From assembly GCA_010645155.1 (NCBI GenBank), contig JAAGOF010000234.1:878218-942217 (forward strand): a stretch of 64,000 nt of DNA, given 5' to 3'. The notes below the pieces were generated by a model. It was not told where the DNA came from. It searched no databases and saw nothing but the letters and a program-made list of their open reading frames with translations. This stretch comes from Tigriopus japonicus. Its lineage: Eukaryota; Arthropoda; Copepoda; Harpacticoida; Harpacticidae. Position numbers and translations under genes: made by a program. This document shows, piece by piece, positions 46,211-57,627 of this stretch (its first letter is position 1; each line of letters begins with the position of its first letter).

Positions 46211-46967
46211 ATGGCCATGGCTTGCGCGTCGTCCCAGTCTTGCGCTCGTCTCTGCCAGGAGTTTTTCGATCAATCCTGCGAGGCCTTGGCCAAGGGTCTC
46301 TTGGGCCAAATCTTATGTCGCCGAGTGTCACCCACTTGTACCCTCAAAGGAAAAATCGTTGAGACTGAAATGTACCCCGGCCATCAGGACGAGGCATCCC
46401 ACAGCTTTAATAAAAAGCGGACCGCGCGAAATGGAGCCATGTTTATGGCACCGGGAACCTCCTACGTCTACAGTATTTACGGGATGTACCACTGCTTTAA
46501 CATTTCCAGTCAAGGCAAGAACAACTAGTGATTTCACTCTTTCCGTTTTTTATGAACAGAACCTGTTTTCAGAGGAAGGGGGCGCGGTCCTAATCCGAAG
46601 TCTTGAGCCTGTCCACTACCAAGATCATTTACCCGTATTGAAAGCCAATCGGTGCAGTAAACGAAAATTGGAGAATCTCCGTGTCCGAGATCTCACGAAT
46701 GGTCCTTCCAAACTCTGTTTAAGCTTTGACATCACGAAAGAAAATTCAAACGCACTTGATTTAAATCAATCGGATATGATTTGGCTCGAGAAAGGAGAAA
46801 CCTTATCCCCCGACTTAATTTTCACCTCGACCCGCATTGGAATTGAAGGCAGTGGCGAGGCGAGTGTAAATAAACCGTACCGATTCTACGTCAAAAACAA
46901 CGACCATGTAAGCGTATTGGACCGCAAAGACACTTTTAAGATGCGGAAGCGCAAAAAGCGGGAATAA
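46211..46967 (+). CDS. MPG: DNA-3-methyladenine glycosylase (AAG)
   Basis: Two exons, 46211-46514 and 46573-46967, giving 232 residues. The active-site region IVETEMYPGHQDEASHSF holds the catalytic glutamate. GAMFMAPGTSYVYSIYGMYHCFNISSQ and GGAVLIRSLEP follow, with the exon join between them. The C-terminus is NKPYRFYV and then a basic tail. The protein removes alkylated purines and hypoxanthine from DNA in base-excision repair. The 58-bp intron has a GC donor (G|GCAAGA) and an AG acceptor; no GT donor keeps the frame. The ATG at 46211 is the first true ATG in frame. Confidence 0.94.
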
Positions 46968-47049
46968 ACGAATGACTTGTGGCTATGATCATCATAATCC
47001 GGTTTATAGAATAAGGTATGTTAAACAACAAAACAAGTACAAAATTGTA

Positions 47050-49752
47050 TCATTGATTTTCTTGGTCTTCGGCGGCCTTCGAACTGGATTTCCTGTACGA
47101 CGTTACCACAGACTTAACCTTGGGTGAAAGCTCCAGCAATTGTTTTCGAATACTGGCTTGCCTATCTTCATCCTTAGTCGCCAACATTTCGAGAACCAAC
47201 TTCTCGAAATCCCGCAACACTTGGGCATCATCCACTTCGAGAAACTGGGCCACGTGACCCAAAATCTGCGGCACAAACTTGCCACTAGCGTGAAGAATCG
47301 TTCCGTAATGAATTTGATAGAGGAGAGTCACAGCCAAGTGGAGCGTTAAGGCAGGCTCTTCGGTTTGGTCCAATTGCTCCAGCATGGCCTGTCGGTGATT
47401 GAACACCAATTGGCGATCCTTTTTCTTGTCCGCTTTACGAATGTACACGTCACTGGCGGCTGAAATATGCTCTTCCACGCATTCAAGGAACTGTTCCACA
47501 CTCTCGGAAGAGATCAGGGCCTTTTGGAGTTCTTGCAGCGGTTCCCCGATGGTTTTCGGGAGCCCTGATAAAATCTTGATTCGCTGATCGTTGTTCAATT
47601 CCTTGCCCGTCCCAACTTTGAGACCGTGGTCATCACGAATAAAGGCAAACACGTCGTTCAAAAGATCAGTACAAAGGGTCTTGAATAGATGCTTCTGCAG
47701 GGGTTTCCGCTCTTGCTCTTCGTTGTCAAAGTGGCTTAAACCTTTGTCACAGATTCGCAAGATGGAGACGGTCGTATTACAGTTCTCTTGCAACTGGTTG
47801 TGCGTTTTCTTGCGATCATGTACTGACATTTGTTGGCTGGATTGATAGAGCTCAACCAACAAGGCCTTGAACTTGTCACAAAGACGTGGATGGAGGAATG
47901 AAGTCATGTCGTCAAATACATCCTCGGGACAATCTCGAAGAAGAGTCATTGATTCCAGTTTCTTTCCAAGTTCTACTTTGCTCATCAGCTGAATGGAATT
48001 CGAATCATTAGAAGAACCTTTTTTCTTGGCTGCCACTTCGTCTTCGTCATCCGAGAAATCGTCGTTTCGCTTGCCTTTTCCGAATTTCTTTTTGGTTGAT
48101 TTAGTTTTGGTCTCCCGCCCCTGGGTCCCGCCTCCACCTTTACCCCCAGTTGCTTTCTTCCTTCGCTCTTCTTTTTTGTCCGTTTTATCCTCACCCTCGA
48201 TCACTTCGAACTTTTGGCTTGAACTCCGATCCAATAGTTTTGAGTAGGTCTGATTCAATATATCTTTTTGAGCTTGCTCCTTGATGACTTCGTCAAACGA
48301 AGTTTCGATTCGGTCCAAGATAATTTGCGGGAACAAAACTACCTGGCCAAATACCTGGTACTCGAGAGATTTTCGACCATGACTGGAATCGCTCTTCTTT
48401 TTGTCCAAAATCTTGCGCAACATCAAGTTACCATCCTCTTCCGAGAGAACACTGGGCAAAAGGGTGGAGAGATCCAGCCAATTCTGGGAGACGAACGCCT
48501 CGTCAATTGACGAATCGATCGTGTCCACCACTTGAGAACTCACGCAACAAGTGGACAGAAAAGTCAAATGATCGTCCTTGAATCGTTTGCGGATGTAGGC
48601 AGCAGGGTCGGAAATCCCCAAACGCGAAAGGGCGTCGAACTCGAGGTAACCATTTTGGGCCAAGAAATCGTCCACCCAACGAGTTTGCGCTTTGGCGTAG
48701 CTTTGAGGATTAAAGGTGGCCTTGGCCGCTCTTTTTCCACCCACAATGGAGCCACAAATCCGTTGGCTCTGAATTAGTTCCTCAGCCAAGGAGAAGAAAA
48801 TTTGCTCCTAAAACCGAGAAAAAGTCAATCTCCTGTCTCAACGTGGGCCTAATCATTAATACGCTCATAGGCTTATGCCACCCACCTGAATTTTGTAGTT
48901 GTTGATGATGCTGGCTACGGATGTGGGCACAGTAATAGCGGAAAGTACCCCGCGAATCTTGGCTTTGTTCCTTTGAACAAACGACGGTGTCAAAATGACC
49001 TTGGGATCTTGTTCGTCGGCAAAGCCCTCGATGATGCTGCCCAGACGAGTAACAATTTGTTCTTGAATAAAATCCCCTGGCAAATCGTATTCCTTGGCCA
49101 ATGTAGCAATGTTCATGGTGCCCTCCAATTGGAGCTTCTCATTCACTCGCTCAGCCAACGCATCCATATAGTTCGAATCCACTAATTGACCTAAGATCAA
49201 ATGCACTTTCCTATCTTGCTTGGCAATGATTTGCGCCTGCGGAATAAGAAGCGAATTGAAGCCAGGCCCTTTCATTTTGGTCTTTCAAGACGACAAATCC
49301 CATCTCTATTATTACCATGAGGCATGCATTACCTGAGCTTCCACATGTGAGAAATCCACATTGAGCGTTTGAGCCAAATCCACCAAACTCGTGCGTCCTC
49401 GGGCCATGTACAACTCGTCGCGAATCTCGCTAAAACAATTAGGAATATCATCATGATCATCGACAACTTCTCCATCATCGCCATGGATTTCATCCCTCTA
49501 GTCCCAAGGTGTGTCATGCGACATGCCCTTCCTCTCTCGCTCGCTTGCTAGGCTTGCTTACCGATGGAGTTGTTGTGGCGTGAGGTATTCCTTGCCATCG
49601 GTGGTGTAGATGACGTCAATGAGTCCCAAGTGGGCCAATCGCGTCACAATCTCGATGCAATTCCGCTCGGAAAGACGCTGAATGGCGCCGCTCAATTGAG
49701 CCCGTTGCAAATCCGTGGCCAGACGACGAATCTCATCCCAATCCGCGGACAT
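47050..49752 (-). CDS. UFL1: E3 UFM1-protein ligase 1
   Basis: Four exons, 49562-49752, 49333-49429, 48886-49236 and 47050-48807, giving 798 residues (human 794). The start [85 protein letters not shown] and the basic, acidic linker with [12 protein letters not shown] all match the family. The protein transfers UFM1 to substrates such as RPL26 at the ER membrane, working with UFBP1 and UBA5-UFC1. It converges with MPG at 82 bp. Confidence 0.97.
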
Positions 49753-50019
49753 GATCACCTCTCGTCGTACCTTGGGACGGAGAGACGGAGGACGTGACGA
49801 GACAGCTGGTGGATCACCGGGGAAAACGCAGATCTTGTCCCCCGTTGGAAAATCAGTCAGTAACGCGAAAGAAACCGTAAAATCAAGTCTTCTCGAGGAG
49901 GTGGTGTTGTTTTGGTCAAGAGAGAATTTTCAGGAGCGAGAGCGACGTGGAACAAAATCAGGGTGCCCAAGGAGAAATAGACAATCAGGACCGAAACTCC
50001 GAAAGATTTGGTAATTCTA
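49753..50019. other. UFL1 upstream flank
   Basis: Probable promoter of UFL1. An hAT element is inserted about 270 bp upstream of the UFL1 start codon. Confidence 0.4.
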
Positions 50020-50027
50020 CTTCCGAG

Positions 50028-51255
50028 TAGTGATGGGACGAGACGGTATTTCCAATACATGAGACCAACTGATGCCGGTCTCAATTAATACTTCTCAGAA
50101 GCTGGCATCAAGACGGCATCAAGTCTTACGAACGAAATGACAGCTACAAAAGGTGCCCACCACTGATTGAACCTATTCGTGTTCAACAATTTTGTTGAAG
50201 CGTGTAATCGAAATCTAACTCTCTTTTGAGGTATGTGTATTATGCATTGAGACCATGACCTTTATTGACGCCGTATCAAGTAGCTATTTTAGCCGAAATG
50301 GTCTGTTTCAATATGATTCCTTTGATTTTCAAATCTTAGGGTCTAGTCACACTTCTTAGCCAGGTTGACTAGAGTGTGGTAATAGAGACGTGTAAAGGAC
50401 TGGCACGATTTTTGAGCCTTGTTGGCTGCTCAGGCTGCGCCACAATCATTGCAAAAACTACCATGATCAAAGCTCCTCCAGTCTCTCCAAAATTTTGAAC
50501 GCAAAATTACTCATTATGAACAAAAATTATTCAATGTTTTTGGTTTCTACGGCTTGCATCCAAAACTCAATCTGAGTTAGCATGGTCGAGTAACTGACCA
50601 CCAAAAAGGCCGAGCATTGCATTATCTTACATGGCGCTGAAGGGAAGTCACCACCTCAAAAACTGGAAACACTGAAACCAGGTGGCGTCCTAGTGCCGAT
50701 TTGAGGAACTGTCCACCTCTCTATAGTGTCGTGATTTCCACCTGATTTCAATGTTGATGGGCCTTAGCAAATGGAAATTTCAAATAACATGTTGCACTAA
50801 TGAGTTATATAAAATTTTGCATTGCAACGTAATAACATAAGCAATTGTTAAATGAAATATTCTCCAGCAATTTGGGGATATAAATCATATAACAACAGTT
50901 TTGGTGTTAATGAATAAGATTTCACGTCACACTTTCAGTGGTCCTTCAGGTATTTTTCTTCAAAACTCTGAAGCCAACATGTTGTGACAAGTTGTGGAAT
51001 AAACGAGTTGTTCCTTGCTTTCAAATTTATATTGTTTAAGTTTAAAACAACGGAAAAATAAATCTAGACAAATCGTGCTTTCAAATTTAAACCAATCGAA
51101 CACCGCAGAAAAAGGCAAAACCCAATTTGAGCAATTTTGGCAACACTTCGCATGTCTCACTTGGTCTCAAGTCGGAATCAAGACCAGCGAGACTTTCATT
51201 GTTTTGGTCTGGTCTCATACTGTATGAGACATAGCTGGTATCGGCCCCATCAGTA
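50028..51255. mobile_element. 1.2-kb non-autonomous hAT-type element
   Basis: Exact 8-bp target duplications CTTCCGAG at 50020-50027 and 51256-51263. The left end is TAGTGATGGGACGAGAC and the right end, reverse-complemented, is TACTGATGGGGCCGATAC. The first ten bases match the ends of the two elements at 55008 and 55771. No transposase ORF was found. Confidence 0.85.
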
Positions 51256-51263
51256 CTTCCGAG

Positions 51264-51914
51264 TTAAGCTCGGACCAAAATAACGACCTACGTATGAAGA
51301 TTTTTATCTAAATAAGACAATGATCCAGTATAATTCGAAATTGCGTGTTGTTTTTGGATAAAAATTTCCAGAAATTTCACGAAATTATGTGACATTTGAT
51401 TCTAGTACCTGAATTCTAGAAATCATTTGACATTTGATTCTAGTACCTAAATTCTAGATTCTTGTGACATATTTTTCCAATGTTTCAAAATCTTGGAAAT
51501 CTCATAGATATTACTAGAAAAAAAACGAAAAGTAATCGCTAATTCAAAGGCTGATATCATGTCCCTACTTTCATTTTCAGTAAGGTCCTTGAATGAAAAC
51601 GGCATTTGATAACGTTAGAATTTCTCACCTACGTCTGCTTGTCATTAATGCATTCGTTTAGTAGAGAAGCGAACAAGGCCTCATTTTCCAAATAGGGCGA
51701 CCAGATGTGTCTGATGGGATTCGGGCGAGCGAGGGAGCAAGTACATAAAGTAGCCACCTCTTTCTTATCAGTCCTGGCTCCTCGATCGAGTGACGGCCAA
51801 CGCGGTTTCCGTCCACTCTGTCGATCGATCTATCCACACCACACATGAGCACAACAACAACGAACGAACGAACTGATTGAGCGAGCAGTTGACATTAGCC
51901 CTTGGAAGCACATC
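51264..51914. other. TXNDC17 upstream flank
   Basis: A short direct repeat occurs near 51390-51460 (two copies of TGACATTTGATTCTAGTACC). No gene was seen. Confidence 0.5.
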
Positions 51915-52467
51915 ATGGTTCAAAAGTACAAAGTCGAGGGATTTGAGGCGTTCGAAGCCAAAATCGCCGAGATCCAGCGAGAGCATAATGACAAAACCAT
52001 CCTGGTTCTTTTCTCCGGCTCCAAGGATCCCAATAGTGAGTGCTTGTAGGCCCGCCTGTCTGCCTGTCTTTGGACCCACCTGAGGCATTGGGCCTATCTG
52101 GTCTAGTCCATGGGCTGGGTCATTCATAGGGCTTAGGTCACGTGGGTGGTGCATTGCTCAAAATGGCACCTGTTCTCGTTTTTTTCTTCCCTTTCTAGCC
52201 CATCATAGTTGGTGTCCGGATTGCGTGACCGCCGAGCCCGTGGTCGAGGCCTGTCTGGAGAAGGCTCCTCAGCCCGATCAAGTGGTCTTCTTGTACGTGG
52301 GGGTGGGTCCACGCGAGTTTTGGAAAGACCCCCAGTGCATTTTCCGGACCCATCCGTCCACCAAGCTCAAGGCCGTGCCCACCCTCGTGAAATGGGGTGG
52401 TCAAGAAAGGCTCGAGGAAAGTCAGTGCAATCGACCGGACATGGTGGAAATGCTCTTCGAGGATTAA
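51915..52467 (+). CDS. TXNDC17: Thioredoxin domain-containing protein 17 (TRP14)
   Basis: Two exons, 51915-52035 and 52199-52467, giving 129 residues (human 123). The start MVQKYKVEGFEAFEAKI, ILVLFSGSKDPN and the active site SWCPDCVTAEPVVEACL are diagnostic: WCPDC is the TRP14 motif. VGPREFWKDPQCIFR, KLKAVPTLVKWG and the short C-terminus follow. It reduces disulfides such as cystine and the dynein light chain LC8 using thioredoxin reductase. It converges with the Polycomb gene at 258 bp. Confidence 0.96.
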
Positions 52468-52725
52468 GAGAAACGACGTGCGATCGATCCCCTACCCAGG
52501 ATATCCTTCGTATTGGCTATCGTACAGATATCGGATAATTCAAATCCCACCGAAGATAGAAACAATCATGACTCGGAAAATGATCATACACAAAACGTCC
52601 TGAGTATACTTTTACATATTATATTGATGACACAGTTTGAGAGAGAGAGATTTCTTTTGTAAAATAAGGTCAGTTGAGACGAAAACTGTCAGTAGAAGAA
52701 TCGGTATTTTGAGAGGATGACTTCT

Positions 52726-53998
52726 TTAAGCGCATGTTTTATCGTTTACCAGAGGACGAACTTGGTCGGCAAAGGGATTCAACGTGTGATTGAAGAACCC
52801 CTCTGGCGTTCGACATTCCCGCATGGTCACGGTCAGATCATCAACAGTGACATCGGTGACGACGACTTTATTCAAAAACGCCCACGAGTCCGGTGGAATC
52901 CATTCCGTGAGCTCAATCGTAGCTTCTTCTTCTTCCTCGTCGTCGTCGTCATCATCTTCATCCGACGGTTGGTGACCATTAGTTGTAGAATTCGGAACCT
53001 GGCATGACGGGTCACGTTTGAGAACCTTGCGATCGGGAATGGCCTTGGCTTTGAGTGTCGCCGAGGTCTTGGTGAGATGGGCGGCACTCTTTCGCTTCTC
53101 GGCGGGTTTTTTCTCCCCCCACTTTCGCTTCAGGGGGCGTTTATCATTATTTGACAAGGCGGGCGTAGGCGTTTCAATAGGCGGCGAGATGGAGGGTGAG
53201 CATTTTACGTCTTCAGTTGTCGTGGGTCCATTTCGGGCCGGGAGCAATTTGAGATCACGCTCCAAATCCGAGGCCGATTGATCGAATTGGGCATCGACAT
53301 TGGGGGAAGGGGGCGGATCCGTCTTTTTGAGCAATGGGGCATCATCGTCGTCCTTGACGAACGTCTTTTTACCGTCGACGGGACTGGTCTCGCGGACGAT
53401 GTCTTCTTCTTTGGGCGATGGGGGCGGTTCGGTCTTGATCTTGCGCTCATTCGGCTTGTCTTCGTACCGCGAAGCCACCTTGGGTGTGCGCCCACTTAAC
53501 GTGGGTAACAAAAATGCCGGAGCTTTGGGTCCGGTGGGCGTGGCATTCGAACTCCGCGTCTCGGAGCCTTCCTTGACCGAAGCGGCGGCCTTCTTTTGCT
53601 TGTCTTTCTTGGCCTTGGCCTTGGTGGCGGCTCGTTTGGCGGCGGGCGTCTCGTGAGCGCCATCACCGCCGCTGCCGCCATGGACTCCGCCCGAAGTGCC
53701 CCCCGAATGGTGATCGGAGGCGTGGTTGGCCAAACGTTTTTCGTACTGATCGATGAGTCGCGCGTCCAGGATGTTCTCCTCGGGTTCCCACGTGGAATAC
53801 TACAAAGCAACGATCAACGATGAGAGCGATCCGGGGAACGTCCAACCCCAACGGACTTGGTTCGTTCAAAAGTCTTACCTTGGGACTCCAGCCTTTCCAT
53901 TTGACGAGGTACTCGGTCTTGGATTTGCGCAGACGTTTCTTGGTGATCTTTTCGGCGGCAAAGACCATTTCATCCGAGGATGAGGCCGACGAAGCCAT
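52726..53998 (-). CDS. Pc: Polycomb (CBX2/4/8-type) chromodomain protein
   Basis: Two exons, 53879-53998 and 52726-53799, giving 397 residues. The N-terminal chromodomain (about residues 8-60) has VFAAEKITKKRLRKSKTEYL, VKWKGW, and YSTWEPEENILDARLI across the exon join; it binds H3K27me3. The long middle is basic, serine- and proline-rich with an acidic run. The C-terminal Pc box, KVVVTDVTVDDLTVTMRECR followed by TPEGFF, binds RING1/Sce and recruits the PRC1 complex. Chromodomain plus Pc box identifies it as Polycomb rather than HP1. Confidence 0.95.
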
Positions 53999-54237
53999 GG
54001 CGGCCGACAAATAAGCCGTGTTCCAACTAATTCACTCGTTTAGGGCTCCGATGCGATTGGGGCCACCACGGAGGGACCTCAAGAGACTCTGCGATTGAAG
54101 ATGTATTCGGTTGTTCCTTTCCTTCGTTGTCGTTAGTCTGTTTGTTTGTTGTTGATATTTATACGCACACACACAAACAAACAAAGAGGTTTGTTGTCTC
54201 GATTCCACTGCCACTCGCTGCCACTGCTGTCGTTGTT
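53999..54237. other. Polycomb upstream flank
   Basis: Contains a short (CA)n/(CAAA)n run at about 54164-54185. Repeat copy C starts right after this. Confidence 0.4.
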
Positions 54238-54244
54238 GGCTGTG

Positions 54245-54905
54245 TGACTCTGGAGCCTCTCACCACCATAGGACGTAAACTTCAGCTAACTTGGATTCCA
54301 AAACGACCCCAAAACGGTGCTGCTCTGCCGTAAATTGGAACGAAATTGCCATAAGACGAAAGAAAAAGGTGTTTGACAGCAAACATCTCTTCAGAGCAAA
54401 GTTGCACCATTAAATAGTGCTTCTTTTCCTGTCATTATTTTTGATTCTGATTTTGATTTGCGTTCTGATCCCAGGAATTTGTCAAAACTGAGAAGCTGCA
54501 CAACTCAGAATAGAGCTCAATATGGGATTTTAAAGAGAACCAACATTTCTGTAACCTAGATGGCTGTCACATAATGCAGAACGTCCTGAACACATTCTGC
54601 TTGGGTGCCCTCCTTGTTCTCAAGTTGAACAACTCGGTGTCAGAGCAAGTCTTCTTAAGGAAATGAAGTTGAGGTTCACCCAATGCGAAAAGTTGAATGG
54701 GGTTGATGAGGAGAGGTGAACCCAAGAATGAAGACATAGATACACATGTTGGAATAATCTCTAGACCATTTATGTACTGAATTGGTATAAATATTGAATT
54801 TTGACTTGGTAATCCTTCCATTTTGCAAGTTTATTGGGATCGTTTTGGTCCCTCAAAAACAATAAAAAACTGCCGTCTTTGCATCCTCTTATTAAGTATT
54901 TTCAT
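54245..54905 (+). mobile_element. Copy C of the three-copy dispersed element (diverged, shorter)
   Basis: Related to copies A and B over its outer parts (ACCTCTCACC-type left end, AAACGGTGCTGCTCTGC, and a TTTGCATCCTCTT right end). The flanks GGCTGTG occur at 54238-54244 and 54906-54912. The plus-strand translation includes ERPEHILLGCPPC and a following charged block, reminiscent of the Cys/His tail found after the reverse transcriptase or RNase H of some non-LTR elements. This is a weak hint only. Confidence 0.6.
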
Positions 54906-55007
54906 GGCTGTGCCTGCCGAATGATTGGGTTGGCCGCTGCTGCTCTAACATTTCGCTCCATTTTTGGCAGCGTTGGGCAGTCCTAGAGTCCCTGGAACTC
55001 TAAACAG

Positions 55008-55714
55008 TAGTGATGTGACCTGGGCAAGTAATGAGTCATCACAGACCCCCAAGAACAAGTTGTTGACAAGCATTACTTGGGCAATACACCAATACACTTC
55101 CCAAGCTCAAGGAACATTGGAAGATGCAGTTGCCGACAGTTGCTCTTTGAAGAGTTAAGATACTTGCAGTGTGACTTAGAAGAAAAAATGTCAAGTTGGA
55201 TTTTCAATGATCTTTTGACCTTAATAATTTAGCAATAAATAGTGGAAGTGATACAAAAAAATATTTCAATTTGGATAGCATTTGCAAAACCTTGGTTTTT
55301 TTTGTTTTGGTTCTAGGCCACACATGAATGCACTTTTGAGGCTAATCAAGACCGAGATTTAGAAGTCACACTTTCAGAACAATCTCGTTTACTCAGAGTT
55401 GCCGGCATGAAAAAGTAAAATGCCAAATCTTTTTTTAGTATTCTCGAAATTTTTTGCATTTCCCCATGTGAGAGAATTGAAGTGTGTAATTTTCTTAAAA
55501 ATACATCCTTTCAAAGGTATGAGCCCTATTTAGCTGAATCAGCCTGGTTTAGTGAAATTCGGATGGCAAGTTTATTCTTCGTTCATAGCAAATTTGGCAA
55601 ACCTATTAGCTGGGAAAAGTACTTGTACAAACACCCAATCTAGGCCAAGCTTCAGCAAGCCCAAGCACTGTGCCAGTACAACTTGCCCAATCTCTTGTTT
55701 GCCCCCCATCACTA
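55008..55714. mobile_element. hAT-type element 1 of an inverted pair
   Basis: Starts TAGTGATGTGACC and ends CCCCATCACTA. Flanks CTAAACAG (55000-55007) and ATAAACAG (55715-55722) agree at seven of eight bases. The sequence is the inverse copy of element 2 over nearly its whole length, with moderate divergence. Confidence 0.88.
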
Positions 55715-55770
55715 ATAAACAGTCCTTCACTCCACTCCAGCAATCCTTGCGGACTAGACCGACTAGACGC

Positions 55771-56486
55771 TAGTGATGGGAGGCAAACAGGGGCTTGGGC
55801 AAGCGGTCCGGTACAGTTCCTTGGACTTGCCGAAACTTGGGTCTACTTGGGTGCCTGTACAAGTATTTTTCCCACCTTACAGGTTTGCCAAATTTGCTAG
55901 GAATGAAGACTAAACCTTCGGCATCAGAATTTCAATTAACCAGAAAGTTTCAGCGAAATAGGGCCCATGCCCTTGTTAGGATGGATTTTTAGATGAAAAT
56001 ACACAATTCAAAGCTTTTGTATCGAGAAATGCAAAAGCTTTTGAGAATATTTCAAAAAAAAAAGAGTTGGCATCTTATATTTTTTTCTAGCAACTCTGAG
56101 TGACCGAGCTTGTTCCCAAGTGTGACTGTTAAATCTCATTCTTGATTGGCCCGAAAAGTGTATTCATGTGTGGCTTAGAACGGAAACTAAAGAAAAAACA
56201 TGGTTTTGCAAATGCTATCCAAATCAAAATATTTTTTGTTTCACTTCCACTGTTTATTGCTAAATTATTAAGGTCAAAAGATCATTGAAAATCCAACTTG
56301 ACATTCTTTTCTTCTAAGTCACACTGCAAGCATCTGAAATCTTCAAAGAGCAACTGCCGGCAACTGCATCTTCCAATGTTCCTTGAGCTTGGGAAGTGTA
56401 TTGGTGTATTGCCCAAGTAATGCTTGTCAACAACTTGTGCTTGGGGTGTCTGTGATGACTCATTACTTGCCCAAGTCACATCACTA
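55771..56486. mobile_element. hAT-type element 2 of an inverted pair
   Basis: Starts TAGTGATGGGAGG and ends GTCACATCACTA, that is, inverted relative to element 1. Flanks are exact copies of CTAGACGC (55763-55770 and 56487-56494). It has no transposase. The 56-bp spacer between the two elements includes one target duplication of each. Confidence 0.9.
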
Positions 56487-56494
56487 CTAGACGC

Positions 56495-57061
56495 TCATTT
56501 TAGGGTGATGGAAAAAACTACGCTATTTATGTCAGAAAAAACTAAGTGCGCTTACATTGCGTTTTGATAGCACTGGGATACAGCTGGTAAACTTTGATAG
56601 GTCAACTTTTCATAAGTGGTACTATTGAGATAGTTTGTAGACGAAGAATTGGAATGCTAATCAATAACCTCGTATTCATAGAATCAACCATCTTTCAGTT
56701 GGTTTCGTGGCACTGGAAATAATAAATACTCTGCATTACTAATCCCATGAACCGTGGACATGGTTTTCAATGAATGAATAAAATCAAAATGAGTTTTGAG
56801 TTGAAATTCAGGACGAGTTTAAAATGGGTCCCTCTTCTTGGATCATTCCAATGACACGCTGAACACCCTAAAAAATATCACAACATTGGCCAACAGCGTG
56901 ACCGAGCAAAATCATGTGCGCGAGAATCCCGTTCAAGTAAAAACTTTGGCCGTCCTTCAACGCCGGCAAGTGGAGGAGGTGCCACAACGTGGTCTGCTTT
57001 CGAGTCCCTAGTCTACATCGCGGAACAAATCGGCCTGGGATTGACTCAGGAGTTCAGCATC
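56495..57061. other. CHCHD4 upstream flank
   Basis: No gene recognised. It carries the probable promoter and 5' UTR of CHCHD4. Confidence 0.4.
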
Positions 57062-57627
57062 ATGGCCTCTTACTGCGAGGAAAAGGGCAAGGATCGGATC
57101 ATGTTTCTGAACCCGATGGACGCCCACCCGAATTCATCGACGGTGACCTTTTCCGCTGAATCCGAAGACACGGCGCCCCAAGGATTGGTTCAAGCCGATG
57201 GTTCCATCAACTGGAATTGCCCATGTCTCGGAGGGATGGCCGTGGGACCTTGCGGCATGGAATTTCGAGGGGCATTTGAGTGTTTTCATTACAGGTGAGA
57301 TAGAGGGTGTGGCCTTCCCCGGCATTCTCAGTTCAATGTCCGTCGCGGTCGAGTCTGCTTGGCCACTTTAACGTTTCCTTCCTCGATTTGAATTTCAGCG
57401 AGTCCGAGCCAAAAGGCGCCGAGTGTCTGGACAAGTTCAGTCAGATGCAGGAGTGCATGAAGCAATTTCCCGATTTGTACGAGAGTAGCGACCCGCCAAG
57501 TATGCCGGATGAGCCGGTGGACCCACCCGCTCAGGAAACGCCCACGAGCTCCACCACAGATGAATCGACAGCGGGGAGTGAGCCCGAACCAGCCCCTTCG
57601 CCTCCCACGGCCTCGCCCATGTCTTGA
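57062..57627 (+). CDS. CHCHD4: Mitochondrial intermembrane space import protein MIA40
   Basis: Two exons, 57062-57294 and 57399-57627, giving 153 residues (human 142). It begins MASYCEEKGKDRIMFL. The catalytic CPC motif is in INWNCPCLGGMAVGPCG, and the twin CX9C helices are CGMEFRGAFEC and CLDKFSQMQEC. The C-terminus is proline- and acid-rich. The oxidoreductase traps and oxidises small cysteine proteins in the intermembrane space together with ERV1/GFER. The first in-frame ATG gives the family start. Confidence 0.97.

Noticed and set aside
49165..49185. tRNA box-B-like GTTCGAATCC
   Set aside because: It lies inside UFL1 exon 3 and has no matching A box or cloverleaf.
55000..56494. A single long inverted-repeat (foldback) transposon
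   Set aside because: Each arm has its own complete ends and a separate 8-bp target duplication, so these are two insertions.
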